A DNA stretch of 36,987 nucleotides, taken from IMG/VR virus record IMGVR_UViG_3300021963_000336, positions 1 through 36,987 of that record, one strand, 5' to 3'. Shown piece by piece: positions 29,594 through 36,987 of this stretch. This DNA is from a virus. Position numbers and translations under genes: made by a program. The notes beneath the pieces were generated by a model, which was not told where the DNA came from, ran no database searches, and saw only the letters and a list, made by a program, of their open reading frames with translations. Each line of letters opens with the position of its first letter. The first letter of the stretch is position 1.

Positions 29594-32500
29594 TTACCGA
29601 ACCTCTGGAATGATGTTCCACGAGGTTGCCGTCGAGGCATCCACCACACCCCATGCGTTTGTTGGCCAAGCGGCGTTGATCGCATTGAAAGTGGAGAAGT
29701 TTGGTGAAGTGTAGAAAGTGCCCGTAAAAGGGATGGCGTAACCCGGCGGGATGTACTGACCGTTAATAGACCCCATCAAGTAGCTTGCCTGTATTGTTGG
29801 GATGTAAAAACGCCCCGGCAGATAGCCAAGCAGCGTGAACGTGGTCAGTGTGGAGTTTGCGGCGTAGAACGCAGCATTGGTGGAACCCGCACCGGCGGTA
29901 GCAAAGACAAACTGCGCCCCATCCCAAAACGCCCAAACTGCCTGCGTACTAAGCGGCGACGGGGGGCTAACGGTTGTCCATGTAATCCCGTTAGTACTGG
30001 TGCGAATCTGGGGCGAATCGAACGCAAAGATGTTTCTTGCAATTACAACAAATCTAGAACCGCTCCACGATACCGATCCACGTTGCCCAGACCAACCCAC
30101 CCCAGTGAAACTAACGGCCTGAGTCCACGTCAGTGCGTTTGCGCTAGTGAATACCCTTCGCCCGTCGCACATAACGTACAGACCAGCACCGAACGCAAAC
30201 CCTACAACAGCCCCCTGCAAATCACCGGGCAGAGCGGAACTAGCAGTCCACGTCGCGCAATTGTCTGTGCTGATGTAGGTGAGGTTGTTGTAGGCAATGA
30301 CGATGGTAGAGCCATTGCCAAACATCCCCAACACTTGTCTGGTGTTAGGGGTGCTGGTGGGCAGTGTTGTGACCGCCGACCAATTCAGGCCATCGGTGCT
30401 GCGCAGCAATTTAGCGCCGTACGAAACGTTGGTGTTAGCGCTGTACACAAAGTACTGGCCATTGATGTACTGAATTGAGTTAAAAACTCCCGGTATAGTC
30501 AATCGTGGAACTATCCAAGCCCCGTTCCTGTAGAACATGTACTGCTGGTAGACGTCAGTTGTCTGCTGGCCATTGAGCAAAATAGCCGTACCGCCGCCCG
30601 CCGCAGATGCGGCCCATGTTGGCCCATACCTATCAGTCGTGATCGGAATGATGTTCCAGCCACCAGACTGAGATGCCTCGACATGCGCCCATGTTGTGGG
30701 TTGCGCGGCATCGACAAGGCTCCAAGTTACGTTCTGAGAATCATTGATTAGGTTCCACAGGAACGCCCCGATCACGCTGTCGGACAGGGTGGCGCTCTCA
30801 GGGACGGTGACGTTGTAGATGCTGCCTGCCGGGTTGAAGTTGTCAATAGCCGTGGCAGCGGCAACCGCGATGGCGTTGAAGATGGACGGGGCAACCAGCA
30901 CCGAGTCTGCGGCGGCAGAGGTCTCGGAAATACTGGCGGCAAATGCTTGGAGTGCGCTGGCTACATCGGTAATCGTGGCTGACTCGGTAATCGTCGCCAA
31001 GGGGATGAAGGCTGCGCTGTTGGTCTGGGTGCCGGTGGCGGTCTCGGACAGAGAAACGGGGAAGACAGCCGTGGTGGTAAGTGCGTCTTGCGCCTGCGCA
31101 AGCTCCTGCATCAGGATGTTGTAGGCTGATCCCGGAGCGTTTACAGCATCTTGGGCCGTAGCGGCTTCTTGGAGCCGACCAACAAAATTTACCAGCGCGG
31201 TAGGAGACCCCACTAACGTAGAGAACTGGACACGCCCGTTTGCGCCATTGCCACCCGGAGCGTTTAAAAATCCACCGGTATATATGCCGCCCGCACCGCC
31301 ACCGCCCGGGGCGTTACCCGCAGCGCCGCTTGTAGTTCCACCAGTACCTCCGCCCGGACCTCCTGCGGTTCCCCCGGTAATGACCACTCCAGTACCGCCA
31401 GAAATATTGATGTCGCCGCCAGTGGCAGTCCCTCCGGCCCCAAAAACAGCGCCGCCTCCAGCCGAAATAGTGCTGTAAGTAGACGCAGTGCCTGCGGTGG
31501 CTGGGACAACGGGAAAGACACTAAACCCCGCGCCGCCACTACCCACAACGTAATTCAAGCTCGCGCCGGGGGTCACGCTCAATATCTTCTTAGCGTAAGC
31601 GCCGCCACCTCCACCAGCGCCATTTCCAGATGCTCTGCCTTCGTACCCGCCAGCGCCACCGCCCCACAGTTCAATGATTGCGCTGGTCACTCCAGCAGGG
31701 ACAGTCCATGAACCGGCACCGGGGGTGTTAAAGGTGGCGTTTGCGACATAGCTGCCCTCGTAGATGGTGAGAGCCTCAACAACCGCCGCCGCTAACGCCC
31801 GTAGGGCACTGATCTGGTCCGAACCGGTGGCAAGCTCGCTGACCTGTGCGGCAACGACAAAGAACGCTTGGACAAGCTCTTGGGCGACGGCAGACTCGGA
31901 GATGTTTGATTTAAACGTAGCCCGGGCGGTAATGGCCTCAGTTCCGGTTGCGGTCTCGGAGATTGTTCCCGCAGCGGTCAACTTGGCTGCGTCAGTGTCA
32001 GTGCCGGTGGCGCTCTCAGAAATACTGGGCCGCGCAATGTAGCGCGGGGAAACAGTCTCAGTGCCCGTGGCAGTCTCAGCAATGTTGGGCTGGGCAATAT
32101 ACCGGGGAGTGACGGTCTCAGTGCCGGTAGCAGACTCGGAGATATTTGGGTTGGCGATGTACCGAGGGGTGACGGTTTCAGTGCCGGTAGCAGACTCAAC
32201 GATGTAAACGAAGTATCCCTTAAGGGCAGAGATAAGGTCCGTGATCGTGGCGGACTCAGCTACGGCGGAACGGAATGTAGCCCGCGCAGAAACTGCGTCA
32301 GTACCAGTAGCCGTCTCGGCAATGTTGGGACGGGCGATGTAGCGGGTGGCAATAGCTTCAGTACCGGTAGCAGACTCGAAGATGTTTGGGTTAGCGATGT
32401 ACCGAGGAGAAACGGTTTCCGTGCCGGTAGCAGACTCAACGATGTAGGCAACCGCCCCCTTGAGCGCCGAGACTAAGTCCGTGATCGTGGCGGACTCGGC

Positions 32501-35500
32501 TACAGCAGAACGGAATATAGCCAGAGCGGAAACCGCGTCAGTGCCAGTAGCTGTTTCGGCAATGTTGGGCCGAGCGATGTAGCGGGTGGCTACGGTTTCA
32601 GTGCCGGTAGCGGACTCAGAAACACTGGGCCGCAGGGTGTTGGTAGCAGAATCGGTGTCTGTACCCGTGGCAGTCTCGGAGATGCTTGTCGGGAAGCTAA
32701 TACGCCCAACATCGGTATCCGTTCCCGTGGCGGTCTCATCCAGAGTAGCGCGGGCAATTAGCCGAGCAAGGTCAGTATCGGCAAGGGTGGCAGACTCAAG
32801 GATTGCAGCCCCCAAGGCCGACTGCGCGGAAATGGTGTCAGAACCAAGCCCGGATTCAGCAAGAGAGGCCCGGAAAATAGCTTGAGCCAGTACGGAGTCA
32901 GACCCTGTGGCAAGTTCCGATACGGTACCAAGGTAAAGAAAACTAGCGCTAATGCTATCTGTGCCTGTGGCGGTATCGGACAGGCTGCTGTTAAAAGCTG
33001 CTCGGGCAAGGATAGAGTCAGTACCCGTACCCGTTTCAGTAATCGTTGCGGCGTAGACCGTGCCGCCAGCGGCAACGAAGTACCAGCCCAGAGAACCGTT
33101 GTTGGTGGAGTTGGCCCCGGCGTACCACTCATCCACCAAGGGATAAGCACGGACGTTACTGATGGTGAGGTAGTCAACCGAGTTGGCGGCAACGCCAGCG
33201 CCCGTGTAAATTAAAGTGCCCGGAGCGGCGGCGGATGTACCACTGACAGTCAAAACCCGAGTTGCCGCCCCCGTAGCGGTCCACGGATCGGTCAGGGTCT
33301 GGGTGGTACTGCCCAGCGCAATCGACGTAGCGCCCGTGGCGCTGTACGTGTTGGTAATTGTCTTGAAGGTGTTGTTTCCGCCAATGGTCAAGGTGCCCGC
33401 ACCGCCTTGATTGAGGGTGATGCCGGAATAGGAAAGACCCCCGCCAGTAAACTGTTTACCAGAAGCGTTTGGGAAGCTAATGGTTCCAGAGCCAGTAATA
33501 GTAATGTTGGAACCGGAAACGGCCCACTGCGCCCCAGACCCTGAAAATGTCCACGTGCCGGAACCAATAGCTAATGTTCTGGTAAGCGTTCCGGTAGAAG
33601 AGAATGCTTGATATGATCCCGTTCCTGCGTTGGTTACGTTATACCCGTTGGCATCAAAGGTACCAGCCAAAAGTTCCGGGTTAAAGTTGGCCGTTCCAGA
33701 ACTTGTTACCCAAGCGTCTTGAAGAGTTACAGAGCCTCCAAGGCTGTTTATAGTTGTCTGCTGGGTAAACGTCTTGCCTGCGCTGGTGATCTGCTGCGCC
33801 CCTCGACCTGCGTACGTTAACCTGCCCGAGCCACTTAGCGTTGTTCCCGTCCCGTTGATCCAGTTGCCGTAGATAGTCGGGTTTGTCGTACCCATCGCCA
33901 GCGTCATTGTGTTGGCCGTTCGGGCCGACATATCAATGGTGCCGATGTTGAAGGAAGCGTTGATGGTGACGATATTCCCGCTAGTCGGATAAGCGGTGGG
34001 CGAAGAAGGAAAAATGGCAGTGTCTTGGGCTAACGGAAAAGCAGTAGCGTCTAATGCGCCATTATTGGTAAGTGACCAACTTCCCGATCCTGTGGTTGCC
34101 CATGAAACCGAAGTAGACTGTCTGTAATAAACCGTCTTGGCTGCGGGGAACGTGATCCCGGAGTTTCCCTTGGCGTCACCTAACCGGGTTCCACTGATAG
34201 GAGCCGCTGCGCCTGCAATAGTGATGTCCCTGAAATCAGCGTCGGTCGCAGACACAGCCGCGCAGGTAAGGGTTCTGGTGGTGCCTATCGTGTCAGAGGC
34301 AAGGAACGTGCGATATGCGGCTGCGGTACCCGCGCTAACGGTCAGGGTCCCGTTGATAGTTTGGTTGGCGTTAAAAGTGACGGGGGTAATTCCTACAGTA
34401 GTGCGACCCGTAAAGGACAGGTTGTTAAATGTGTTTGCTTGGTTAATAGCTATAGAAGCAGGGTTGGCGCCGGTAAAACTGATGTTATAAAATGTCAGTC
34501 CGCCGCCGTTAAAAATAGGTCCAGAAACAGAACTTGATGTAATAGTAGATGTGTTGGCATTAAATGTTAAGTTAGTAGATGTAGTAAATGTAACAAAAGT
34601 TGCTTGTGATATAGATAATGAACTGCTATTTAATGTTATTGTTCTTATGTTGCTATTGTTAGACGAAATACTTCCCAAAGTAACCGCATAGTTGCTTGCC
34701 GATGTATTAAATGTTCCGTATGTAACTGTAAGTGTAGGCGTACCGATATCTAAAGCACTTCCAAGCGTCCATGTTGATCCAATTCCGAGAACCGTGCAGT
34801 TTGACCCAAGTGTCAGCCCATTGGTTGTAAACGTGTAGCTGGCGTTACCTGCCCAGTTCATCGTGCCCGTGTATGTCCGGGTGATCCCGGTAGCAGCGAA
34901 GCTGACGTTCCCGTGGAAGGCAATACCCACCGTGCCTGCAAAGGTCACGTTACCCGCCAGCGGGCCAGCCATGGTGAACGAAGCGCAGCGAGCTAGGGTT
35001 ACTCCTGCGTCAATGGTCGCTGTGTAGGCTGTGGCGTTAGAGGCGGAGTCAAAGACAACCGCGTCAAGGGATGTTGGGATGGCTGCGCCCGATGCGCCAC
35101 CGGAGGATGTGGACCACTTAGTGGTGGAGGACCAGTTGCCCGTGCCGCCTACCCAGTAGAGAGTGCGTGGGGCAGGTGTAGCCGTGAAAAAGATAGGGCC
35201 ACTGTTACCCGATACGTTTGTGCTGTTTGCGCCAACGTAGAACTCACCGGAGCTGGTGGTAGAGACTGCGCAGTCACGAACAGACAGATAATCAACACCT
35301 GTGGTGGCCGGACCTAATATAAATAAGTTAAAAACCGTGCCAGCAGCATTGGAGGTAACAGTAACCACATTACCAGAAGTACCGGTAATTGACCACTTGC
35401 CTACTTGTGTAGTTACGTTTTGAGTAAATTGTACTGTATGCGCAACTGTCTTGGTAGACGCCAATTCGGATAAAATAATAGACCCACTAAAAAACGTACT

Positions 35501-36987
35501 AGACGTTCCGGTAGCCCCTCCAATTGTGAGTTTGTTGTAATACAGGCCGCTACCAATAAAAGTTCTGCCACTTGTGGATGTATCAGAGAGAACAATATTA
35601 GAAGTCCCAACAATCAATATTGACGCAGCATTTGCGTTCCACACAGTTCCAGTGCCGGACATCGTCCACGTACCAGAACCCATCCGCGTGGTGGTGTTGC
35701 CCGCAGATGAAAACGCCCCTGCTGTTACGTTATAGGTGACAGCATCAAATGTCCCTGCGGTGAGGGTCAAGGTGCGGGTAGAACCTAGCGACAGAGCGTC
35801 GGCAAGTTGGACGGTGCCAGAAGGATTGTTAACGGTTACGTTGCAGCCAAACTGAACGCCGTTGCTGGTGATGGCCTGAGTGCCGTTCTTGCTAAAAACC
35901 AACGTGTCCGTGGTGCTGGAGGAGGTAACACCTGTGCCAAACGTCCAGTTGCCATATACCACTGGGTTGTTAGTGCTGGTGCTTAGCGTCATTGCACTAG
36001 TCCGTGCAGACGCATCAAAGGTGCCGATGTTCCACGCCCGCTCAATTGTGATCGTGCCTGCGGCTCCTGTGTTATCAAACACAGCCGTGTCTTGAGCCAA
36101 GGGAAAGTTATTAACCGCCGGGGCTCCTCCAGAGCTAGTTGCCCACCCCGTAGCGCTCCAGTTCTGTGTGCCCGCAAGGTTCCAGTAGACCGTCTTGGCC
36201 GCAGGAAAGGTGATGCCCGAGTTGCCACCGCAGTCTCCTGCGCGTGTAGGAGAAGCGCCTGATGCCGCACCAGCAAGGTTGATGTCGCGGAAATCACAAT
36301 CAGTGGCGGATATGGCTGCGGCTGTCAGCGTGCGCTGAGTTCCAAGGGTGTTAGATTGTAGGAATACACGCCGCACCGCAGATGCGCCTGCACAAGTTAG
36401 GGTGCCGTTGATTGTCTGGTTTGCAGAAAATGCATAAACAGCAAAACCAGCACCTATCCCATTTACAATTGTAAGATTATTAAATACTGTATTTACAGCG
36501 CCGCTAAAAGTATATACAAAGGAGCCCGAAGAACTATTATTTAATGTTACATTATACCATGTAACTCCACCCCAAAATACGTTAAGCGTACCGCTGGAGT
36601 TGTAATTAACATTAACAGAAGATGTTCCTGCGTTAAAAGTTAAATTAGTTGCGCCAAAATTTACATGCGTTGTTACGGAGCTTAAGGTTAAAGTGCTCGC
36701 TCCAAGATTAACGGTCCTTACGTTGCTGCTGTTAGACGTAATGCCACCAGCAGTTATCGCATAGCTTGCTGTAGTAAACGTACCGTTTGTAACCGTCAGA
36801 ATCTGCGAGCCAATGTTCAGCGCGTCGGCAAGTTGAACCGTGCCGCCGTAGGTGTCGATGGTGATGGGACCAGAAAATGTTTTGCCTGCGCTGGTGATTG
36901 TCTGGGTTGTGCCACCGGAGAAAGTTAGCGTTACGGCGTTTGTTAATGTTGTGCCGGAGCCGTTTGTCCAATTTCCGTACACCGTTG
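29594..36987 (-). CDS. Giant modular repeat adhesin / tail fibre (N-terminus outside window)
   Basis: More than 2460 residues are visible, and the frame runs open off the right edge, so the start codon lies outside. Reading N to C: three whole and two partial beta-rich modules of about 345 residues, each beginning near KTVYW (36,190-33,100); a 22-copy array of 20-residue repeats (33,055-31,755); a glycine-rich sheet domain (31,730-31,215, TVPAGVTSAIIELWGGGAGG); a second shorter set of degenerate 20-residue units (31,180-30,750); and a beta-propeller region with Asp-box motifs (30,640-29,650). There is no Cys-rich or catalytic motif and no signal peptide in view. Size, beta content and neighbouring fibre gene point to a receptor-binding tail appendage. 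A conserved attachment domain would be expected at the missing N-terminus. Confidence 0.85.
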   Translation of the reverse strand, partial: TVYGNWTNGSGTTLTNAVTLTFSGGTTQTITSAGKTFSGPITIDTYGGTVQLADALNIGSQILTVTNGTFTTASYAITAGGITSNSSNVRTVNLGASTLTLSSVTTHVNFGATNLTFNAGTSSVNVNYNSSGTLNVFWGGVTWYNVTLNNSSSGSFVYTFSGAVNTVFNNLTIVNGIGAGFAVYAFSANQTINGTLTCAGASAVRRVFLQSNTLGTQRTLTAAAISATDCDFRDINLAGAASGASPTRAGDCGGNSGITFPAAKTVYWNLAGTQNWSATGWATSSGGAPAVNNFPLAQDTAVFDNTGAAGTITIERAWNIGTFDASARTSAMTLSTSTNNPVVYGNWTFGTGVTSSSTTDTLVFSKNGTQAITSNGVQFGCNVTVNNPSGTVQLADALSLGSTRTLTLTAGTFDAVTYNVTAGAFSSAGNTTTRMGSGTWTMSGTGTVWNANAASILIVGTSNIVLSDTSTSGRTFIGSGLYYNKLTIGGATGTSSTFFSGSIILSELASTKTVAHTVQFTQNVTTQVGKWSITGTSGNVVTVTSNAAGTVFNLFILGPATTGVDYLSVRDCAVSTTSSGEFYVGANSTNVSGNSGPIFFTATPAPRTLYWVGGTGNWSSTTKWSTSSGGASGAAIPTSLDAVVFDSASNATAYTATIDAGVTLARCASFTMAGPLAGNVTFAGTVGIAFHGNVSFAATGITRTYTGTMNWAGNASYTFTTNGLTLGSNCTVLGIGSTWTLGSALDIGTPTLTVTYGTFNTSASNYAVTLGSISSNNSNIRTITLNSSSLSISQATFVTFTTSTNLTFNANTSTITSSSVSGPIFNGGGLTFYNISFTGANPASIAINQANTFNNLSFTGRTTVGITPVTFNANQTINGTLTVSAGTAAAYRTFLASDTIGTTRTLTCAAVSATDADFRDITIAGAAAPISGTRLGDAKGNSGITFPAAKTVYYRQSTSVSWATTGSGSWSLTNNGALDATAFPLAQDTAIFPSSPTAYPTSGNIVTINASFNIGTIDMSARTANTMTLAMGTTNPTIYGNWINGTGTTLSGSGRLTYAGRGAQQITSAGKTFTQQTTINSLGGSVTLQDAWVTSSGTANFNPELLAGTFDANGYNVTNAGTGSYQAFSSTGTLTRTLAIGSGTWTFSGSGAQWAVSGSNITITGSGTISFPNASGKQFTGGGLSYSGITLNQGGAGTLTIGGNNTFKTITNTYSATGATSIALGSTTQTLTDPWTATGAATRVLTVSGTSAAAPGTLIYTGAGVAANSVDYLTISNVRAYPLVDEWYAGANSTNNGSLGWYFVAAGGTVYAATITETGTGTDSILARAAFNSSLSDTATGTDSISASFLYLGTVSELATGSDSVLAQAIFRASLAESGLGSDTISAQSALGAAILESATLADTDLARLIARATLDETATGTDTDVGRISFPTSISETATGTDTDSATNTLRPSVSESATGTETVATRYIARPNIAETATGTDAVSALAIFRSAVAESATITDLVSALKGAVAYIVESATGTETVSPRYIANPNIFESATGTEAIATRYIARPNIAETATGTDAVSARATFRSAVAESATITDLISALKGYFVYIVESATGTETVTPRYIANPNISESATGTETVTPRYIAQPNIAETATGTETVSPRYIARPSISESATGTDTDAAKLTAAGTISETATGTEAITARATFKSNISESAVAQELVQAFFVVAAQVSELATGSDQISALRALAAAVVEALTIYEGSYVANATFNTPGAGSWTVPAGVTSAIIELWGGGAGGYEGRASGNGAGGGGGAYAKKILSVTPGASLNYVVGSGGAGFSVFPVVPATAGTASTYSTISAGGGAVFGAGGTATGGDINISGGTGVVITGGTAGGPGGGTGGTTSGAAGNAPGGGGAGGIYTGGFLNAPGGNGANGRVQFSTLVGSPTALVNFVGRLQEAATAQDAVNAPGSAYNILMQELAQAQDALTTTAVFPVSLSETATGTQTNSAAFIPLATITESATITDVASALQAFAASISETSAAADSVLVAPSIFNAIAVAAATAIDNFNPAGSIYNVTVPESATLSDSVIGAFLWNLINDSQNVTWSLVDAAQPTTWAHVEASQSGGWNIIPITTDRYGPTWAASAAGGGTAILLNGQQTTDVYQQYMFYRNGAWIVPRLTIPGVFNSIQYINGQYFVYSANTNVSYGAKLLRSTDGLNWSAVTTLPTSTPNTRQVLGMFGNGSTIVIAYNNLTYISTDNCATWTASSALPGDLQGAVVGFAFGAGLYVMCDGRRVFTSANALTWTQAVSFTGVGWSGQRGSVSWSGSRFVVIARNIFAFDSPQIRTSTNGITWTTVSPPSPLSTQAVWAFWDGAQFVFATAGAGSTNAAFYAANSTLTTFTLLGYLPGRFYIPTIQASYLMGSINGQYIPPGYAIPFTGTFYTSPNFSTFNAINAAWPTNAWGVVDASTATSWNIIPEVR
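29700..30620 (-). other. Asp-box beta-propeller domain of the adhesin
   Basis: Four S-x-[DN]-x-x-x-x-W motifs lie near 30,380-30,403 (RSTDGLNW), 30,248-30,277 (ISTDNCATW), 30,125-30,150 (TSANALTW) and 29,977-30,003 (RTSTNGITW). They have about 130-base spacing, the blade length expected for sialidase-type Asp-box propellers. No sialidase catalytic Arg triad or Tyr/Glu pair can be assigned, so a carbohydrate-binding role is more likely than cleavage. Confidence 0.75.
31755..33055 (-). repeat. 22-copy, 60-bp tandem repeat encoding a 20-residue unit
   Basis: The coding repeat has a consensus near xISESATGTETVxxRYIAxP. The DNA copies are in exact 60-bp register, with GTGCCGGTAGC-GACTC as the best-conserved part (in plus-strand reading). 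Conserved positions are E, S/T-A-T-G-T, an acidic pair and a hydrophobic tail. A higher-order 240-bp duplication is visible: units around 32,221-32,340 recur at 32,461-32,580. Confidence 0.9.
33100..36200 (-). repeat. About 1.03-kb modular repeats of the adhesin N-terminal half
   Basis: Recurring landmarks are Y-[WY]-x-W(A/S)xTG at about 36,170, 35,150 and 34,110, and YGNW-x-GTG at 36,982, 35,955 and 33,870. DFRDI with NSGITFPAAKTVY occurs at 36,290 and 34,225. Spacing is about 1.02-1.04 kb (about 345 codons), or 2.06 kb for the elements present in alternate modules. Modules are related but diverged. Confidence 0.75.

Noticed and set aside
31755-33055. Regular 60-bp repeats that could suggest a CRISPR array or satellite
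   Set aside because: The repeats are in frame within one long coding sequence, have no unique spacers, and each encodes a similar 20-residue unit.
28515-36987. Diversity-generating retroelement acting on the tail fibre or adhesin
   Set aside because: I found no reverse transcriptase frame and no template/variable repeat pair differing mainly at adenines. The repeats present are tandem and coding. A reverse transcriptase outside the window cannot be excluded.
1-36987. tRNA genes, integrase, attachment site or origin of replication
   Set aside because: I saw no tRNA-like fold with a TTCGA-type T-arm, no tyrosine or serine recombinase motif, and no iteron cluster. Reading by eye cannot exclude a diverged one.

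Overview
The window is part of a tailed dsDNA bacteriophage genome (Caudoviricetes). It holds a phage-type replication operon, a lysis cassette, large virion proteins and tail adhesins. No rRNA, tRNA, integrase, terminase, portal or capsid gene is visible, so the DNA-packaging and head genes must lie outside it. Dense packing with ATGA, GTGA and TGATG overlaps, SD-type ribosome sites and two near-consensus sigma70 promoters point to a bacterial host. High GC and some small early proteins remind me of phages of Betaproteobacteria, but the host is an inference of low confidence. Several virion proteins (an ejection-protein-like set and a P22 gp10-like tail hub candidate), with no sheath or tube gene in view, suggest a podovirus-like particle. 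That too is inference.

Layout: (1) 1-2993, plus strand: a chain of nine complete small genes after the last codons of another. Three carry HTH-type segments, and the chain ends at a rho-independent terminator (2992-3019). An internal sigma70 promoter (820-848) starts a second transcription unit. (2) 9922 down to 3013, minus strand: replication operon with two small early proteins, a possible ssDNA-binding protein, an archaeo-eukaryotic-type (AEP/TOTE-like) primase, a small conserved protein, a UvrD-like helicase and a family A DNA polymerase with leucine at the E. coli 762 position. (3) 9923-10009: divergent control region with a TTGACA-N16-TACACT promoter whose -10 box overlaps a perfect 10-bp palindrome. 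(4) 10010-12201, plus strand: SNF2-type helicase and PD-(D/E)XK nuclease. (5) 36987 down to 12221, minus strand: late operon. In transcription order it holds a giant truncated repeat adhesin, a collar-type tail fibre, a 2OG-Fe(II) oxygenase, two membrane-anchored proteins, a holin, an endolysin, a tail hub candidate, structural and putative ejection proteins, a DUF5856/Dps-like protein, a repeat-rich Pro/Gln/Gly protein and a small Lys/Ala-rich protein. Its terminator (12131-12167) lies inside the 3' end of the convergent nuclease gene.

The replication genes look self-sufficient: primase, polymerase, two helicases, a nuclease and perhaps an SSB, all fired from one divergent promoter region. 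No DnaB- or T7 gp4-like replicative helicase is visible. The late genes assemble and release the particle. The most unusual part is the right-hand 7.4 kb, one reading frame built from four kinds of repeat or domain: about 345-residue beta-rich modules with AT-rich patches, a 22-copy array of 20-residue repeats that is exactly 60 bp periodic, a glycine-rich sheet domain, and an Asp-box propeller flanked by a duplicated Trp motif. No stretch over 300 bases lacks a gene; the longest gap is 113 bases (8139-8251).
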